Source: Saprospiraceae bacterium (GTDB lineage Bacteria; Bacteroidota; Bacteroidia; Chitinophagales; Saprospiraceae). Taken from it: a stretch of DNA of 9,525 bases. Shown here piece after piece: positions 1 to 6,886 of this stretch (positions are counted from its first letter, which is position 1; each line of letters begins with the position of its first letter). The notes beneath the pieces are model-generated. The model was not told the origin of the DNA and searched no databases. It saw nothing but the letters and a program-made list of their open reading frames with translations. The stretch spans positions 1 through 9,525 of the forward strand of contig JAGQXA010000626.1 in assembly GCA_020436865.1 (NCBI GenBank). Direction: 5' to 3'. A program made the translations under genes and the position numbers.

Positions 1-48
1 ACTAAGTGGCCGCCCGACAAGAGGCGATCGCCGCGACGGCCGGTAATA

Positions 49-82
49 GAAAAAGCGCAAGTCTCGAGACCTGCGCTTTTTC
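49..82. terminator. Bidirectional rho-independent terminator after cysS
   Basis: The arm GAAAAAGCGCA (49-59) pairs perfectly with TGCGCTTTTTC (72-82), giving an 11-bp stem. The loop region holds the small palindrome GTCTCGAGAC (61-70), which can extend the structure. The stem reads A-tract, GC-core, T-tract on both strands, so it could stop transcripts arriving from either side. It lies 35 bp beyond the cysS stop codon. The symmetry suggests a plus-strand gene ending just left of the window, but that gene is not visible. The hairpin is seen directly; terminator function is inferred from its shape and position. Confidence 0.88.
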
Positions 83-116
83 GCTACGTCGTTCGAAGGA
101 TGGTGAGCGGCGACGA

Positions 117-1628
117 TCAAGACTTTGACCAGGAAGTACCTTCCTTTCCGTCCTTCAGCACGATGTGCAACTCCTGCAGCGCATCGCGGATCTTGTCGGA
201 GGTCGCCCAATCTTTGCTCGCGCGGGCCTGCTGCCGCATATCGATGACCAACTCCATCAGTCCGTCGACTAATCCACCCTGTCCATTGCTGCCAGCCTCG
301 AGTTCATCCTGCAAGCCGAAGACGTCATAAATGAAGGTGCGGAAGGTGGTTTTCAACTCTTCCAGGGTCGCGGGTATCAGATCGGCAAAGGAAAGCTGGC
401 CGCCCTGCAAGCTATTGATGCGCGACACCAGTTCGAAGAGGCGTGCCAGCGCTTTCGGGGTATTGAAATCGTCGTTCATTTCGGCGCTGACCGCATCGAT
501 CAGCTCGCGAATGCTACGGTCGAGTTCGCCGGCCTGACCTCCTCCGGGATGCTGCAGCGCCTGCAGGACCTTGTTGGCCTCCATCAGGCGCTGATAGCCC
601 TTCTCGGCGGCCTGCAAGGCGTCGTCGGTCAGGTCGAGCGTGCTGCGGTAGTGTGACTGCAACATAAAAAAGCGCACTACCATCGGGCTGTAGCCCTTAC
701 TGATGTGCGGACTATCGCCGCTAAACAGCTGGTTCGGCATGATCGTATTGCCGTCGCTCTTCGACATCTTTTTGCCGTTCATGAGCAGCATGTTGCCGTG
801 CAGCCAGTACTTGGCGGGCGTGCAATTGCAGGCGCCGTAATTCTGGGCGATCTCGTTCTCGTGGTGGGGGAACTTGAGATCGGCTCCGCCGCCATGGATG
901 TCGAAGTGTTCGCCCAGATACTTGGTGCTCATGGCCGAGCACTCCAGATGCCAGCCGGGGAAACCGACCGACCAGGGCGAATTCCAGCGCATGAGGTGGC
1001 TCGGATCGGCCTTGATCCAGATCGCGAAATCGGAGGGGTGGCGTTTTTCGTCCTGATTCTTCAGGTCGTCGCGGGTTTCCGAAAGGAGGTCGTCGATCTT
1101 GCGACCCGACAATTTACCATACAAGCCCTCTTTGTCCTTGACAAACTTCAAGGTGTCGAAGTAAACGGAGCCATTTTGAATATAAGCATAGCCATGATCG
1201 AGGATGGCCTGCACCATTTCTATCTGTTCGATGATGTGCCCAGTAGCCCTGGGTTCGATATTGGGCGGCAGGGTATTGAAAACCTGCATCATGTCGTGGA
1301 AGCCGTTCATGTATTGCTGCACCACTTCCATCGGCTCCAACTGTTCGAGGCGGGCCTTCTTGGATATCTTGTCCTCCGCGCCGGTATCGGCATCGCCTTC
1401 GAGGTGGCCTACGTCGGTGATGTTGCGTACATAGCGCACTTTGTATCCGAGCTTCAGCAGATAGCGATAGATGATGTCGAAGCTCACAAAGGTCCGGCAG
1501 TTGCCCAAATGCACGTCGCTGTACACCGTCGGCCCGCACACGTACATACCAACCCGGCCTTCGACGATGGATTCAAAAGGTTCCTTCTGTCCACTCAAAC
1601 TGTTGTAAAGTACCAGCGAATTCTTCAT
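117..1628 (-). CDS. cysS: Cysteinyl-tRNA synthetase
   Basis: This cytoplasmic class I aminoacyl-tRNA synthetase joins cysteine to tRNA-Cys using ATP. The 503-residue product carries the N-terminal CGPTVY segment, the HIGH signature as HLGN (residues 40-43), and the KMSKS loop intact (287-291). The expected zinc ligands are present as C31, C230 in WHLEC, and H255 and E259 in HHENE. A helical C-terminal anticodon-binding region follows. HLGN in place of HIGH is, to my knowledge, common in Bacteroidota CysRS. The frame stays open to an ATG at 1706, but I chose 1628 because KNSLVLYNSLSG is the usual family beginning and the extra 26 residues look unrelated. A promoter-like element ends only 5 bp before this ATG. 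The gene is last in the leftward block and is followed by a strong hairpin terminator. Confidence 0.97.
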   Translation of the reverse strand: MKNSLVLYNSLSGQKEPFESIVEGRVGMYVCGPTVYSDVHLGNCRTFVSFDIIYRYLLKLGYKVRYVRNITDVGHLEGDADTGAEDKISKKARLEQLEPMEVVQQYMNGFHDMMQVFNTLPPNIEPRATGHIIEQIEMVQAILDHGYAYIQNGSVYFDTLKFVKDKEGLYGKLSGRKIDDLLSETRDDLKNQDEKRHPSDFAIWIKADPSHLMRWNSPWSVGFPGWHLECSAMSTKYLGEHFDIHGGGADLKFPHHENEIAQNYGACNCTPAKYWLHGNMLLMNGKKMSKSDGNTIMPNQLFSGDSPHISKGYSPMVVRFFMLQSHYRSTLDLTDDALQAAEKGYQRLMEANKVLQALQHPGGGQAGELDRSIRELIDAVSAEMNDDFNTPKALARLFELVSRINSLQGGQLSFADLIPATLEELKTTFRTFIYDVFGLQDELEAGSNGQGGLVDGLMELVIDMRQQARASKDWATSDKIRDALQELHIVLKDGKEGTSWSKS

Positions 1629-1633
1629 GGCCG

Positions 1634-1668
1634 CAAAATTAAGGAAAACTCCGGCAAAATGCTGCAAA
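1634..1668 (-). promoter_or_regulatory. Candidate Bacteroidota-type promoter for cysS
   Basis: Read on the minus strand, TAATTTTG (1641 to 1634) matches the Bacteroidota -7 consensus TAnnTTTG exactly. A TTTG (1668 to 1665) lies 23 bases upstream, at the edge of the 17-23 base spacing I recall for Flavobacterium promoters. The -7 box ends five bases before the cysS ATG at 1628, so initiation would fall at or next to the start codon. The motif match is seen; promoter activity is inferred. Confidence 0.5.
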
Positions 1669-1709
1669 TGCTGCTTCATGAGCAGGGTAAACGCATCTAA
1701 TTTCATCCA

Positions 1710-1738
1710 GGGGAAGATTAGCGGTCCGACCGCTCCCC
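1710..1738. other. Stem-loop in the EEP-cysS gap
   Basis: The arms GGGGA (1710-1714) and TCCCC (1734-1738) enclose the near-perfect palindrome GCGGTCCGACCGC (1721-1733), with AGATTA bulged on one side. No T-tract follows on either strand, so it is not a canonical terminator. It sits upstream of the cysS promoter candidate and could protect the 3' end of the upstream message or be accidental. Confidence 0.3.
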
Positions 1739-1745
1739 AGGAACA

Positions 1746-1771
1746 AAGGATCTTTGGATCCCTGGATCCTT
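1746..1771 (-). terminator. Weak hairpin overlapping the EEP stop codon
   Basis: AAGGATC (1746-1752) pairs with GATCCTT (1765-1771) across a 12-base loop, and GGATCC occurs twice within the element (1756-1761 and 1764-1769). It begins inside the TAA stop of the EEP gene. Only a TTTG follows on the transcribed strand, so it would be a poor intrinsic terminator. Partial separation of the EEP and cysS transcripts is possible but unproven. Confidence 0.25.
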
Positions 1772-2822
1772 AAGGCAGGGCCAACTCGCCGATCACGGGA
1801 TAGTGGTCGGAGAAGGAACGGCGAAGGATCCGGTAGTCGAGCGTACGGATACGTGGATCGGCAAGGATGTAGTCGATCCGCAGGGCGGGCAATACTCCGG
1901 CATAGGTCGTGCCAAGGCCGGCGCCTCTTTCCTTGAATACGTCGATCAGACCGGCATCGGCGGTAAGGTGGCGGTAGCTATACGACAGCGGCGTATCGTT
2001 CAGATCGCCGCACACGATCACCGGGTGGGGAGAGGTCGAAAGGTGTTCGACTACCCGTTGCACCTGATCGGCCCGCATGACCGCCGCCCGCTTGAATTTG
2101 GCCATCATGCCGCGGATACCACGCCAGGTTTCCCGTTCCTGCAGGTCGCCTTCTTCAGCCAGGCGGTTGGCCTCGTCGCTGATGTGATTCGACTGCAGAT
2201 GCACATTGTAGACGCGTACCTTCCGGTCGCCGATCTGCAGATCGACCCAGATGCAAGAGTTCTCGGAACCCGGAAATTCGACTGAGCCCTTATCCAGAAA
2301 CGGGTGCCTGGAGTAGATGGTAGTTCCCTTCCCCTTTCCAAAATAGACATTCGGAAAATGGCAGCCCGCCGCGATCGAATTGGAAACGCTTTTCGACGAC
2401 TCCTGGGTGCATAGCACATCCAAAGGCTCCTGCTGGCGAATAAAGGCAAAAAAGGCCTCGTCTTCCTTTCCGCGTTCGGCGCCCTGTGGCCTCGGTAGTG
2501 CCCTGAGCATGAACACGTTGTACGTGAGCACTCGCAGGCTGGTTTCCTGAGGCGTCGCCGCTGCGGAGCCGTGCCAGCCGATAAAGGCCGTAAGCTGGCC
2601 CCAGCCCAGGAGAATGCAACAGAAAGAGAACAGAAAATAGGGTTTCCGCAGTAACAGCCAACCGGCTATGAACAACAGGTGCAGGAGGAGTAACCACGGG
2701 AAGGTCGGCGTCAGCAAAGCAAACCCCCAAAACCTCTCTGGATTCGTTCCCGAAAACCAGTACACGACCAAGGTGAAGACGACCAGAACGATATTGGCCC
2801 AGCGGAAAAGGGGGTACATCAT
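1770..2822 (-). CDS. Membrane-anchored endonuclease/exonuclease/phosphatase family protein
   Basis: The 350-residue protein has three hydrophobic segments at about residues 8-24, 34-57 and 62-82, then an EEP-fold hydrolase domain (about 96-348). All main motifs of the DNase I/exonuclease III superfamily are visible: LTYNV with N102, CTQES with E141, YNVHLQ with H208, CGDLNDTP with D273 and N275, RIDYIL with D317, and SDHYPV with D339 and H340. It should therefore be an active metal-dependent phosphodiesterase or phosphatase. The fold does not tell nucleic acid, phospholipid and inositol phosphate substrates apart. By the positive-inside rule the catalytic side cannot be settled by eye. Two ATG codons stand in tandem at the start; the first is at 2822. 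It lies 35 bp after the first rhomboid gene and probably shares its transcript. Confidence 0.9.
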   Translation of the reverse strand: MMYPLFRWANIVLVVFTLVVYWFSGTNPERFWGFALLTPTFPWLLLLHLLFIAGWLLLRKPYFLFSFCCILLGWGQLTAFIGWHGSAAATPQETSLRVLTYNVFMLRALPRPQGAERGKEDEAFFAFIRQQEPLDVLCTQESSKSVSNSIAAGCHFPNVYFGKGKGTTIYSRHPFLDKGSVEFPGSENSCIWVDLQIGDRKVRVYNVHLQSNHISDEANRLAEEGDLQERETWRGIRGMMAKFKRAAVMRADQVQRVVEHLSTSPHPVIVCGDLNDTPLSYSYRHLTADAGLIDVFKERGAGLGTTYAGVLPALRIDYILADPRIRTLDYRILRRSFSDHYPVIGELALP

Positions 2823-2832
2823 GCGACGGAAA

Positions 2833-2856
2833 CGGCCGGAGGACTGCCGCCGGCCG
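2833..2856. other. GC-rich hairpin in the rhomboid-EEP spacer
   Basis: CGGCCGG (2833-2839) pairs perfectly with CCGGCCG (2850-2856) around a 10-base loop, filling most of the 35-bp spacer. There is no downstream T-tract. On the leftward transcript it ends 10 bases before the EEP start codon, so it could limit ribosome access or stabilise the upstream message. The structure is seen; the role is inference. Confidence 0.4.
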
Positions 2857-2857
2857 C

Positions 2858-3760
2858 TTATTTTTTACTGGCGTTAAACAAAAACTCTTTCTCTTCTTCC
2901 GACAAGCTTTCGTAGCCCGACTTCTTAATTTTGTCCAGAATTGCGTCGAGACGTTCCTGATGAGAAGATTGGGCCGCATCGTCGGATTTGCGGCTGCCTT
3001 TCACGCGCTTGCCGATATTCGGATTGCGATAGCTGACGGTGGGGCGCTTCGGGCTTTTCCGGAATAACTGGGTAAAGAACTGCGACAGATGGCCGAGCAG
3101 GCGATTAAGCGGAGCCGACCAATCCTGTCCGGCCTGCAGTTGCCGCACGAATAGAAAGCCCATCAAACTGCCGCCCAGGTGGGCGAAATGCCCGCCGGTG
3201 TTGCTCATGTTCGCAATGCCGACCAGGTCGAGAAACAACAGGGCGGCTACGATGTACTTCAGGCGTACGTCGCCGATGAACAGCAACCGCATGATGTAAT
3301 CCGGAGCAATAGCCCCCGCAGCCACCACGATGGCCATGACCGCCGCCGAGGCCCCATAGGCATAACTGGCGCCGGGAAAGATGAAGTTGGCGGTCAGTAG
3401 ATAGAAAAGGGCCCCGGCGAATCCGCCCAACAGATACAGAGGCAGGATCCGGTGGTTCCCCAGGAGATCGCCGACAATGCGGCCGAACCAGTACAGGAAC
3501 AACATGTTGAAGAGGAAATGCAGGAAGCCCTCGTGCAGGAACATGTTGGTCACAAACACCCATGGGTGGGTCAGGTTGAAGAAGATGTTGCTGGACAGAG
3601 AAAAGAACTTGATGAAGGTTTCGAAGTGCGGAGTGACCATCAGCACCAGTTTCACCACGTTGACCGCCACAAAAACGATCCCGTTGATGATGATGATGCG
3701 CGTCACCATGTTCCCAAAGTTGAACTCGCGCTTGATATCTTCAAGAATAGAACTAAACAT
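2858..3760 (-). CDS. Rhomboid-family intramembrane serine protease with cytoplasmic tail
   Basis: Rhomboids cleave single-pass membrane proteins within the bilayer using a Ser-His dyad. This 300-residue protein has about six hydrophobic segments up to residue 205. The TM2 motif has H76, H81 and N85 (HEGFLHFLFN), and the catalytic His is H194 in HFAHLGG. The serine motif is G136-A-S138-A rather than canonical GxSG: the nucleophile is kept but the last glycine is alanine. A charged tail of about 90 residues follows, ending in a helical LDAILDKIKKSGYESLSEEE-type segment that I recall recurring on Bacteroidota rhomboids. The N-terminus is short, with no separate signal peptide. It is 42 bp from the other rhomboid gene. 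The substrate is unknown; activity is likely but not certain given GASA. Confidence 0.9.
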   Translation of the reverse strand: MFSSILEDIKREFNFGNMVTRIIIINGIVFVAVNVVKLVLMVTPHFETFIKFFSLSSNIFFNLTHPWVFVTNMFLHEGFLHFLFNMLFLYWFGRIVGDLLGNHRILPLYLLGGFAGALFYLLTANFIFPGASYAYGASAAVMAIVVAAGAIAPDYIMRLLFIGDVRLKYIVAALLFLDLVGIANMSNTGGHFAHLGGSLMGFLFVRQLQAGQDWSAPLNRLLGHLSQFFTQLFRKSPKRPTVSYRNPNIGKRVKGSRKSDDAAQSSHQERLDAILDKIKKSGYESLSEEEKEFLFNASKK

Positions 3761-3802
3761 CGCTTGCCTGATTGAAAAAACGATCTGTTTACAAAACTCC
3801 GC

Positions 3803-4474
3803 CTACAGCTTCGATCCGTACTTCCGCCAATACAAAATGAGCAGCAAGCCGAACAAAGCTCCTCCCACATGCGCAAAATGCGCGACTCCTGAATTGAAAT
3901 TGCTTACTCCCAGAAATAGTTCGATCACGGCATAGATCAATACAAAATACTTGGCCCGCATCGGGATCGGCGGAAACAGAAGCATGATCTGCGAATTGGG
4001 AAACAACAAGCCGAAAGCCGCCAGCAAACCGAACACGGCGCCCGAAGCTCCCAATACCGGAACGTTTGCCAGATACATACTGCCGCCCAGATAACTCATT
4101 TCCAGGTAGCTGGCCAACAGGTGCAGGGTCAGGGCGCCGAAGCCGGTGAACAAGTAATAGAACAGGAAACGCTTGGGACCCCACAGGGCTTCGATCGGCG
4201 GACCGAACATAAACAACGCAAACATATTGAAGAACAAATGCCCCAGATCGCCGTGCATGAACATATGCGTTACGATCTGATAGGGCTGAAAAAAGTCGGA
4301 AGTCGGAAAGAACATAGCCAGCCGGTACCTGCCCCACAAACTGAAATCGGTCGACACCTCGTTCACCAGATCGTGCATGGTGGAGCCGGCCGGATTACCC
4401 AGGAGCATCGACCCGAAATACATCAGTACATTGATGATGAGCAGATGTTTGACTACGTCGGTAATTCGATACAT
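3803..4474 (-). CDS. Rhomboid-family intramembrane serine protease, compact form
   Basis: The 223-residue membrane protein is close to the six-helix rhomboid core with no added domain. The serine motif is canonical, G142-A-S144-G. The TM2 signature is HGDLGHLFFN (H74, H79, N83), and H202 in HFAHVGGA completes the Ser-His dyad. An L1-like loop with WGPKR lies between TM2 and TM3. It should be an active protease in the inner membrane; the substrate cannot be told. It lies between mutL (113 bp upstream) and the tailed rhomboid (42 bp downstream). The pair probably arose by an old duplication, because sequence similarity outside the motifs is low. The start at 4474 is the only sensible ATG ahead of the first membrane segment. 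Confidence 0.93.
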   Translation of the reverse strand: MYRITDVVKHLLIINVLMYFGSMLLGNPAGSTMHDLVNEVSTDFSLWGRYRLAMFFPTSDFFQPYQIVTHMFMHGDLGHLFFNMFALFMFGPPIEALWGPKRFLFYYLFTGFGALTLHLLASYLEMSYLGGSMYLANVPVLGASGAVFGLLAAFGLLFPNSQIMLLFPPIPMRAKYFVLIYAVIELFLGVSNFNSGVAHFAHVGGALFGLLLILYWRKYGSKL

Positions 4475-4587
4475 AAATTGTTGATTAAGGTCGGTGGCCT
4501 CCGCTCAAAATAAACAAATTAGCCGGCAGGAAGTCTGATAATAATCCCAAATCCGCCTTTTTTTCGATAAACGCCCCGCCATGCCGA

Positions 4588-6450
4588 TCAACCGCCAAAC
4601 TTGCGGTCGAGCTCGGTCAGTTCAAAGGTGAGAAAACACTGCCGCCCACCGGGGCTCTTGAAGGGAACCTCACAGGCGAACAACTTGTCGATCAACTCCT
4701 GCATTTCCGGCACGCTGAGGGACTGCCCGCGCCTGATCGCCGCACTTTTGGCCATCGCCCGCGCAAGGTTCTCCTGCAGATCGAGGTGCAGTTCGGTGTT
4801 GATCTTAAACTGCTCCAATAAGGTCTCCACGATGCGCTGCTCGTCCTGCGCGGCGTTGATCTCCGCGGGAATGCCGTGCATTACGAAGGCATTTTGCCCA
4901 AACTCTTTCAGGTCGAACCCCAATTGGTTGATCTGCGGCAGGATTTCGCGCAGCGACTCGGCATCGGCCGGACTCAGCTCGATCGTGCGCGGAAAAAGTT
5001 CCTTTTGCGTGACCCCGCGACGCTCGGACAGTACGGCACGATATTTCTCATACAGGATCCGCTCGTGGGCGGCCTGCTGATCGATCAGCAGATAGCCGGA
5101 TTTTATGTGGCTGATGATGTAGGAAGCATGTATCTGATAAGGATCTTTCTGGTGTTTGGAGAAGCTGCCGCTGGTATCGTCGAGTTCCAGGCTGCCCGAT
5201 ACCTGACTCTCCAGTGTGACGGAAAGGCCTTCCTGGCCGGGTTCCGGAGGTTCGGTCGTTTCCTCCAGCCCTTCGAAGAACAACTGCCAGTCTTGAGCGC
5301 CGCTCCGGTGTCGCTCGGGCGAGGGGCGTTCGGTCGGCCCGGACGGCCGGATGCGGCCGCCTTCTGCTTGCAAAGGTGGGATCGATTCTCCCTGCGAAGG
5401 CATCGTCCGCAGCGTGGGGTAAGCGTTAAAGCTGGTCTCCTGCTCGAAATCGAGCGTATTGGTCACCTGCCCGAGGGCATGCCGAACGGCGACCCGCAGA
5501 TAGTTGTAGATGATGCGTTCGTCTTCGAATTTGATCTCCTGCTTGGTCGGATGCACGTTGATATCGATCCGGCTGGGATCAACCTCCAGGAAGATCGCAT
5601 ACAGCGGGTTGGTGTCTTCGGCAAGGTCTTTTTCAAAGGCCGTCATCACGGCGTGGTGAAGGTAACCCGACTTGATGAACCGGCGATTGACGAAAAAGTA
5701 TTGTTCGCCCCGCGTCTTTTTGGCAAATTTCGGCTTGCCGACAAAACCGTAGATGTTGGTCACCTCGGTTTCCTGATGGATGGGCACCAACTTCTTATTG
5801 GTATGGCTGCCCATTACCCCGACGATCCGCTGCCGCAAATTGCCGGGCGGCAAGTGAAAGAGTTCGCTGTTGTTGTGATGAAGAGAGAAGAAGATCTCGG
5901 GATTGGCCAGCGCTACCCGCTGAAACTCGTCCATGATGTGCCGCATTTCCACGGCGTTCGACTTGAGAAAGTTGCGGCGGGCCGGGATGTTGTAGAAGAG
6001 GTTCTTGACCGAAATACTGGTGCCGGCCATACACTGACAAGCTTCCTGGGCCTTCACCTCCGAACCTTCGATCGCGATCCGGGTGCCCAGTTCTTCCTCA
6101 TGCAGGCGCGAGCGTAGCTCCACCTGGGCGACGGCCGCGATCGAGGCCAGAGCCTCGCCCCGAAAGCCCATTGTTCGAATGGCGAACAGGTCGGTGGCCT
6201 CCTTGATCTTGGAGGTCGCGTGTCGCTCGAAACTCATCCGAGCGTCGGTTTCCGACATACCGCAACCGTTGTCAATAACCTGAACAAGTGTCCTGCCTGC
6301 TTCCTTAACGATCAGCTTGACGCTGGTGGCGCCGGCATCGATCGCGTTTTCCATTAACTCTTTGACCACGGAAGCCGGACGTTGTATGACCTCTCCGGCG
6401 GCAATTTGATTGGCAATGGAATCGGGAAGCAGCTGAATGAAATCAGCCAT
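4588..6450 (-). CDS. mutL: DNA mismatch repair protein MutL
   Basis: MutL couples mismatch recognition by MutS to strand removal. The 620-residue product has the N-terminal GHKL ATPase with E34-N35 in ENAIDAG, D60 in DNGCGM and GFRGEAL (95-101), followed by the transducer region with FVNRRFI and NVHPTKQEI. A low-complexity Pro/Glu/Gly linker runs about 345-440, and the C-terminal dimerisation domain follows. A QKELFP segment (482-487) resembles a sliding-clamp binding motif. The endonuclease motif DQHAxxExxxxE appears as DQQAAHERILYE (from D457), and the zinc-binding motif usually written CPHGRP is SPGGRQ (599-604), so nicking activity is doubtful. The start at 6450 is fixed by a strong AGGAGG ribosome-binding site. 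It follows the small membrane protein by 24 bp. Confidence 0.98.
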   Translation of the reverse strand: MADFIQLLPDSIANQIAAGEVIQRPASVVKELMENAIDAGATSVKLIVKEAGRTLVQVIDNGCGMSETDARMSFERHATSKIKEATDLFAIRTMGFRGEALASIAAVAQVELRSRLHEEELGTRIAIEGSEVKAQEACQCMAGTSISVKNLFYNIPARRNFLKSNAVEMRHIMDEFQRVALANPEIFFSLHHNNSELFHLPPGNLRQRIVGVMGSHTNKKLVPIHQETEVTNIYGFVGKPKFAKKTRGEQYFFVNRRFIKSGYLHHAVMTAFEKDLAEDTNPLYAIFLEVDPSRIDINVHPTKQEIKFEDERIIYNYLRVAVRHALGQVTNTLDFEQETSFNAYPTLRTMPSQGESIPPLQAEGGRIRPSGPTERPSPERHRSGAQDWQLFFEGLEETTEPPEPGQEGLSVTLESQVSGSLELDDTSGSFSKHQKDPYQIHASYIISHIKSGYLLIDQQAAHERILYEKYRAVLSERRGVTQKELFPRTIELSPADAESLREILPQINQLGFDLKEFGQNAFVMHGIPAEINAAQDEQRIVETLLEQFKINTELHLDLQENLARAMAKSAAIRRGQSLSVPEMQELIDKLFACEVPFKSPGGRQCFLTFELTELDRKFGG

Positions 6451-6457
6451 ATTTCTC

Positions 6458-6463
6458 CCTCCT
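6458..6463 (-). promoter_or_regulatory. Strong Shine-Dalgarno site of mutL
   Basis: AGGAGG is read on the minus strand 7 bases before the mutL ATG. It stands out because the other genes here lack a clear Shine-Dalgarno sequence, as expected in Bacteroidota. It confirms the mutL start and lies in the 24-bp spacer after the small membrane protein. Confidence 0.75.
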
Positions 6464-6474
6464 ACGTTTGATAA

Positions 6475-6801
6475 TTAGCCTTCCAAAAGCTGAATGATCC
6501 GTGGCAAATATACTGATAGAAGCAGATACGTCACCAATACCAACGCCACAATTATCGCCAGCAGGAACATATTGGAACGGAAGGTTTGCCGCCTCCTGGC
6601 GCGGGCGGCTTCCTCATATCCGCCTCCGCCCTGGCGAAAGCCGCCGGAGATCCGGGCCTTGATGGATTCCGGATCCTTAGCCTTGAGCTTCTTAAGGCGG
6701 TCGATCTTTTCGTCCATCGCTTCTTTCTTCGGATCCCAAAACCGCGGCTTGTATTCGTAGCGCTGGTGCCTGGGCATCCGGAAAAATTTCAAAAGAGCCA
6801 T
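6475..6801 (-). CDS. Small single-pass membrane protein of unknown function upstream of mutL
   Basis: The function is not recognised. The 108-residue protein begins with a basic, aromatic segment (FFRMPRHQRYEYKPRFWDP), then a charged probable helix (25-45), a Gly- and Arg-rich stretch (52-75) and one strong transmembrane helix (78-98), with a short C-terminal tail. The many positive charges before the helix predict a cytoplasmic N-terminus and a C-terminus outside. I recall similar short proteins with a PRxxDPxKE-like start next to mutL in other Bacteroidota, but cannot verify this here. It is the first gene of the leftward block. Met9 is an alternative start, but the ATG at 6801 keeps the full conserved-looking N-terminus. 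A role tied to mutL is possible only by context. Confidence 0.85.
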   Translation of the reverse strand: MALLKFFRMPRHQRYEYKPRFWDPKKEAMDEKIDRLKKLKAKDPESIKARISGGFRQGGGGYEEAARARRRQTFRSNMFLLAIIVALVLVTYLLLSVYLPRIIQLLEG

Positions 6802-6886
6802 AATTTCAATGCTTTAAACGGGCAAAAACCCTTTATTTTACACTTGTCGGCGCGCTATTGTTGCAGCACCTTGTCGTAGGTTTACG
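6802..6886. promoter_or_regulatory. Divergent intergenic region
   Basis: These 85 bp separate the leftward small-membrane-protein/mutL block from the rightward M90-like gene, so promoters for both should be here. Rightward, TAGGTTTA (6877-6884) matches seven of eight consensus positions of the -7 box, with a TTG (6858-6860) 16 bases upstream, slightly too close. If used, transcription would start inside the annotated M90-like frame and favour the ATG at 6938. Leftward I see an AT-rich stretch but no good -7 match. Confidence 0.4.

Noticed and set aside
24..31. GCGATCGC octamer, resembling the cyanobacterial HIP1 repeat
   Set aside because: I noticed only this copy; GATCG-type words are frequent in this GC-rich sequence and nothing else points to cyanobacteria.
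2..46. Short open plus-strand frame ending in TAA at 44-46, possibly the tail of a gene entering from the left
   Set aside because: Fourteen codons are too few to support a gene, although the bidirectional terminator would fit a convergent neighbour.
705..1700. A long plus-strand open frame (331 codons) opposite cysS
   Set aside because: It lies wholly antisense to an unmistakable cysS, has no recognisable domain, and is a typical by-product of GC-rich codon use.
1629..1706. N-terminal extension of CysRS from an ATG at 1706
   Set aside because: The extra 26 residues do not resemble the family and the promoter candidate lies inside this stretch.
1755..1770. Clustered GGATCC words suggesting a cloning scar or repeat array
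   Set aside because: Only two exact copies occur, within a native-looking intergenic region and next to an intact stop codon; chance or a weak hairpin explains them.
4475..4587. The 113-bp mutL-rhomboid gap as a terminator plus promoter
   Set aside because: No hairpin followed by a T-tract is seen on the transcribed strand, and the best TAATTTG-like box (4515-4521) is one base short and has its TTG 26 bases away.
4876..6117. A 413-codon plus-strand open frame opposite mutL
   Set aside because: It is antisense to conserved MutL ATPase and C-terminal motifs, has no family resemblance and no start signal.
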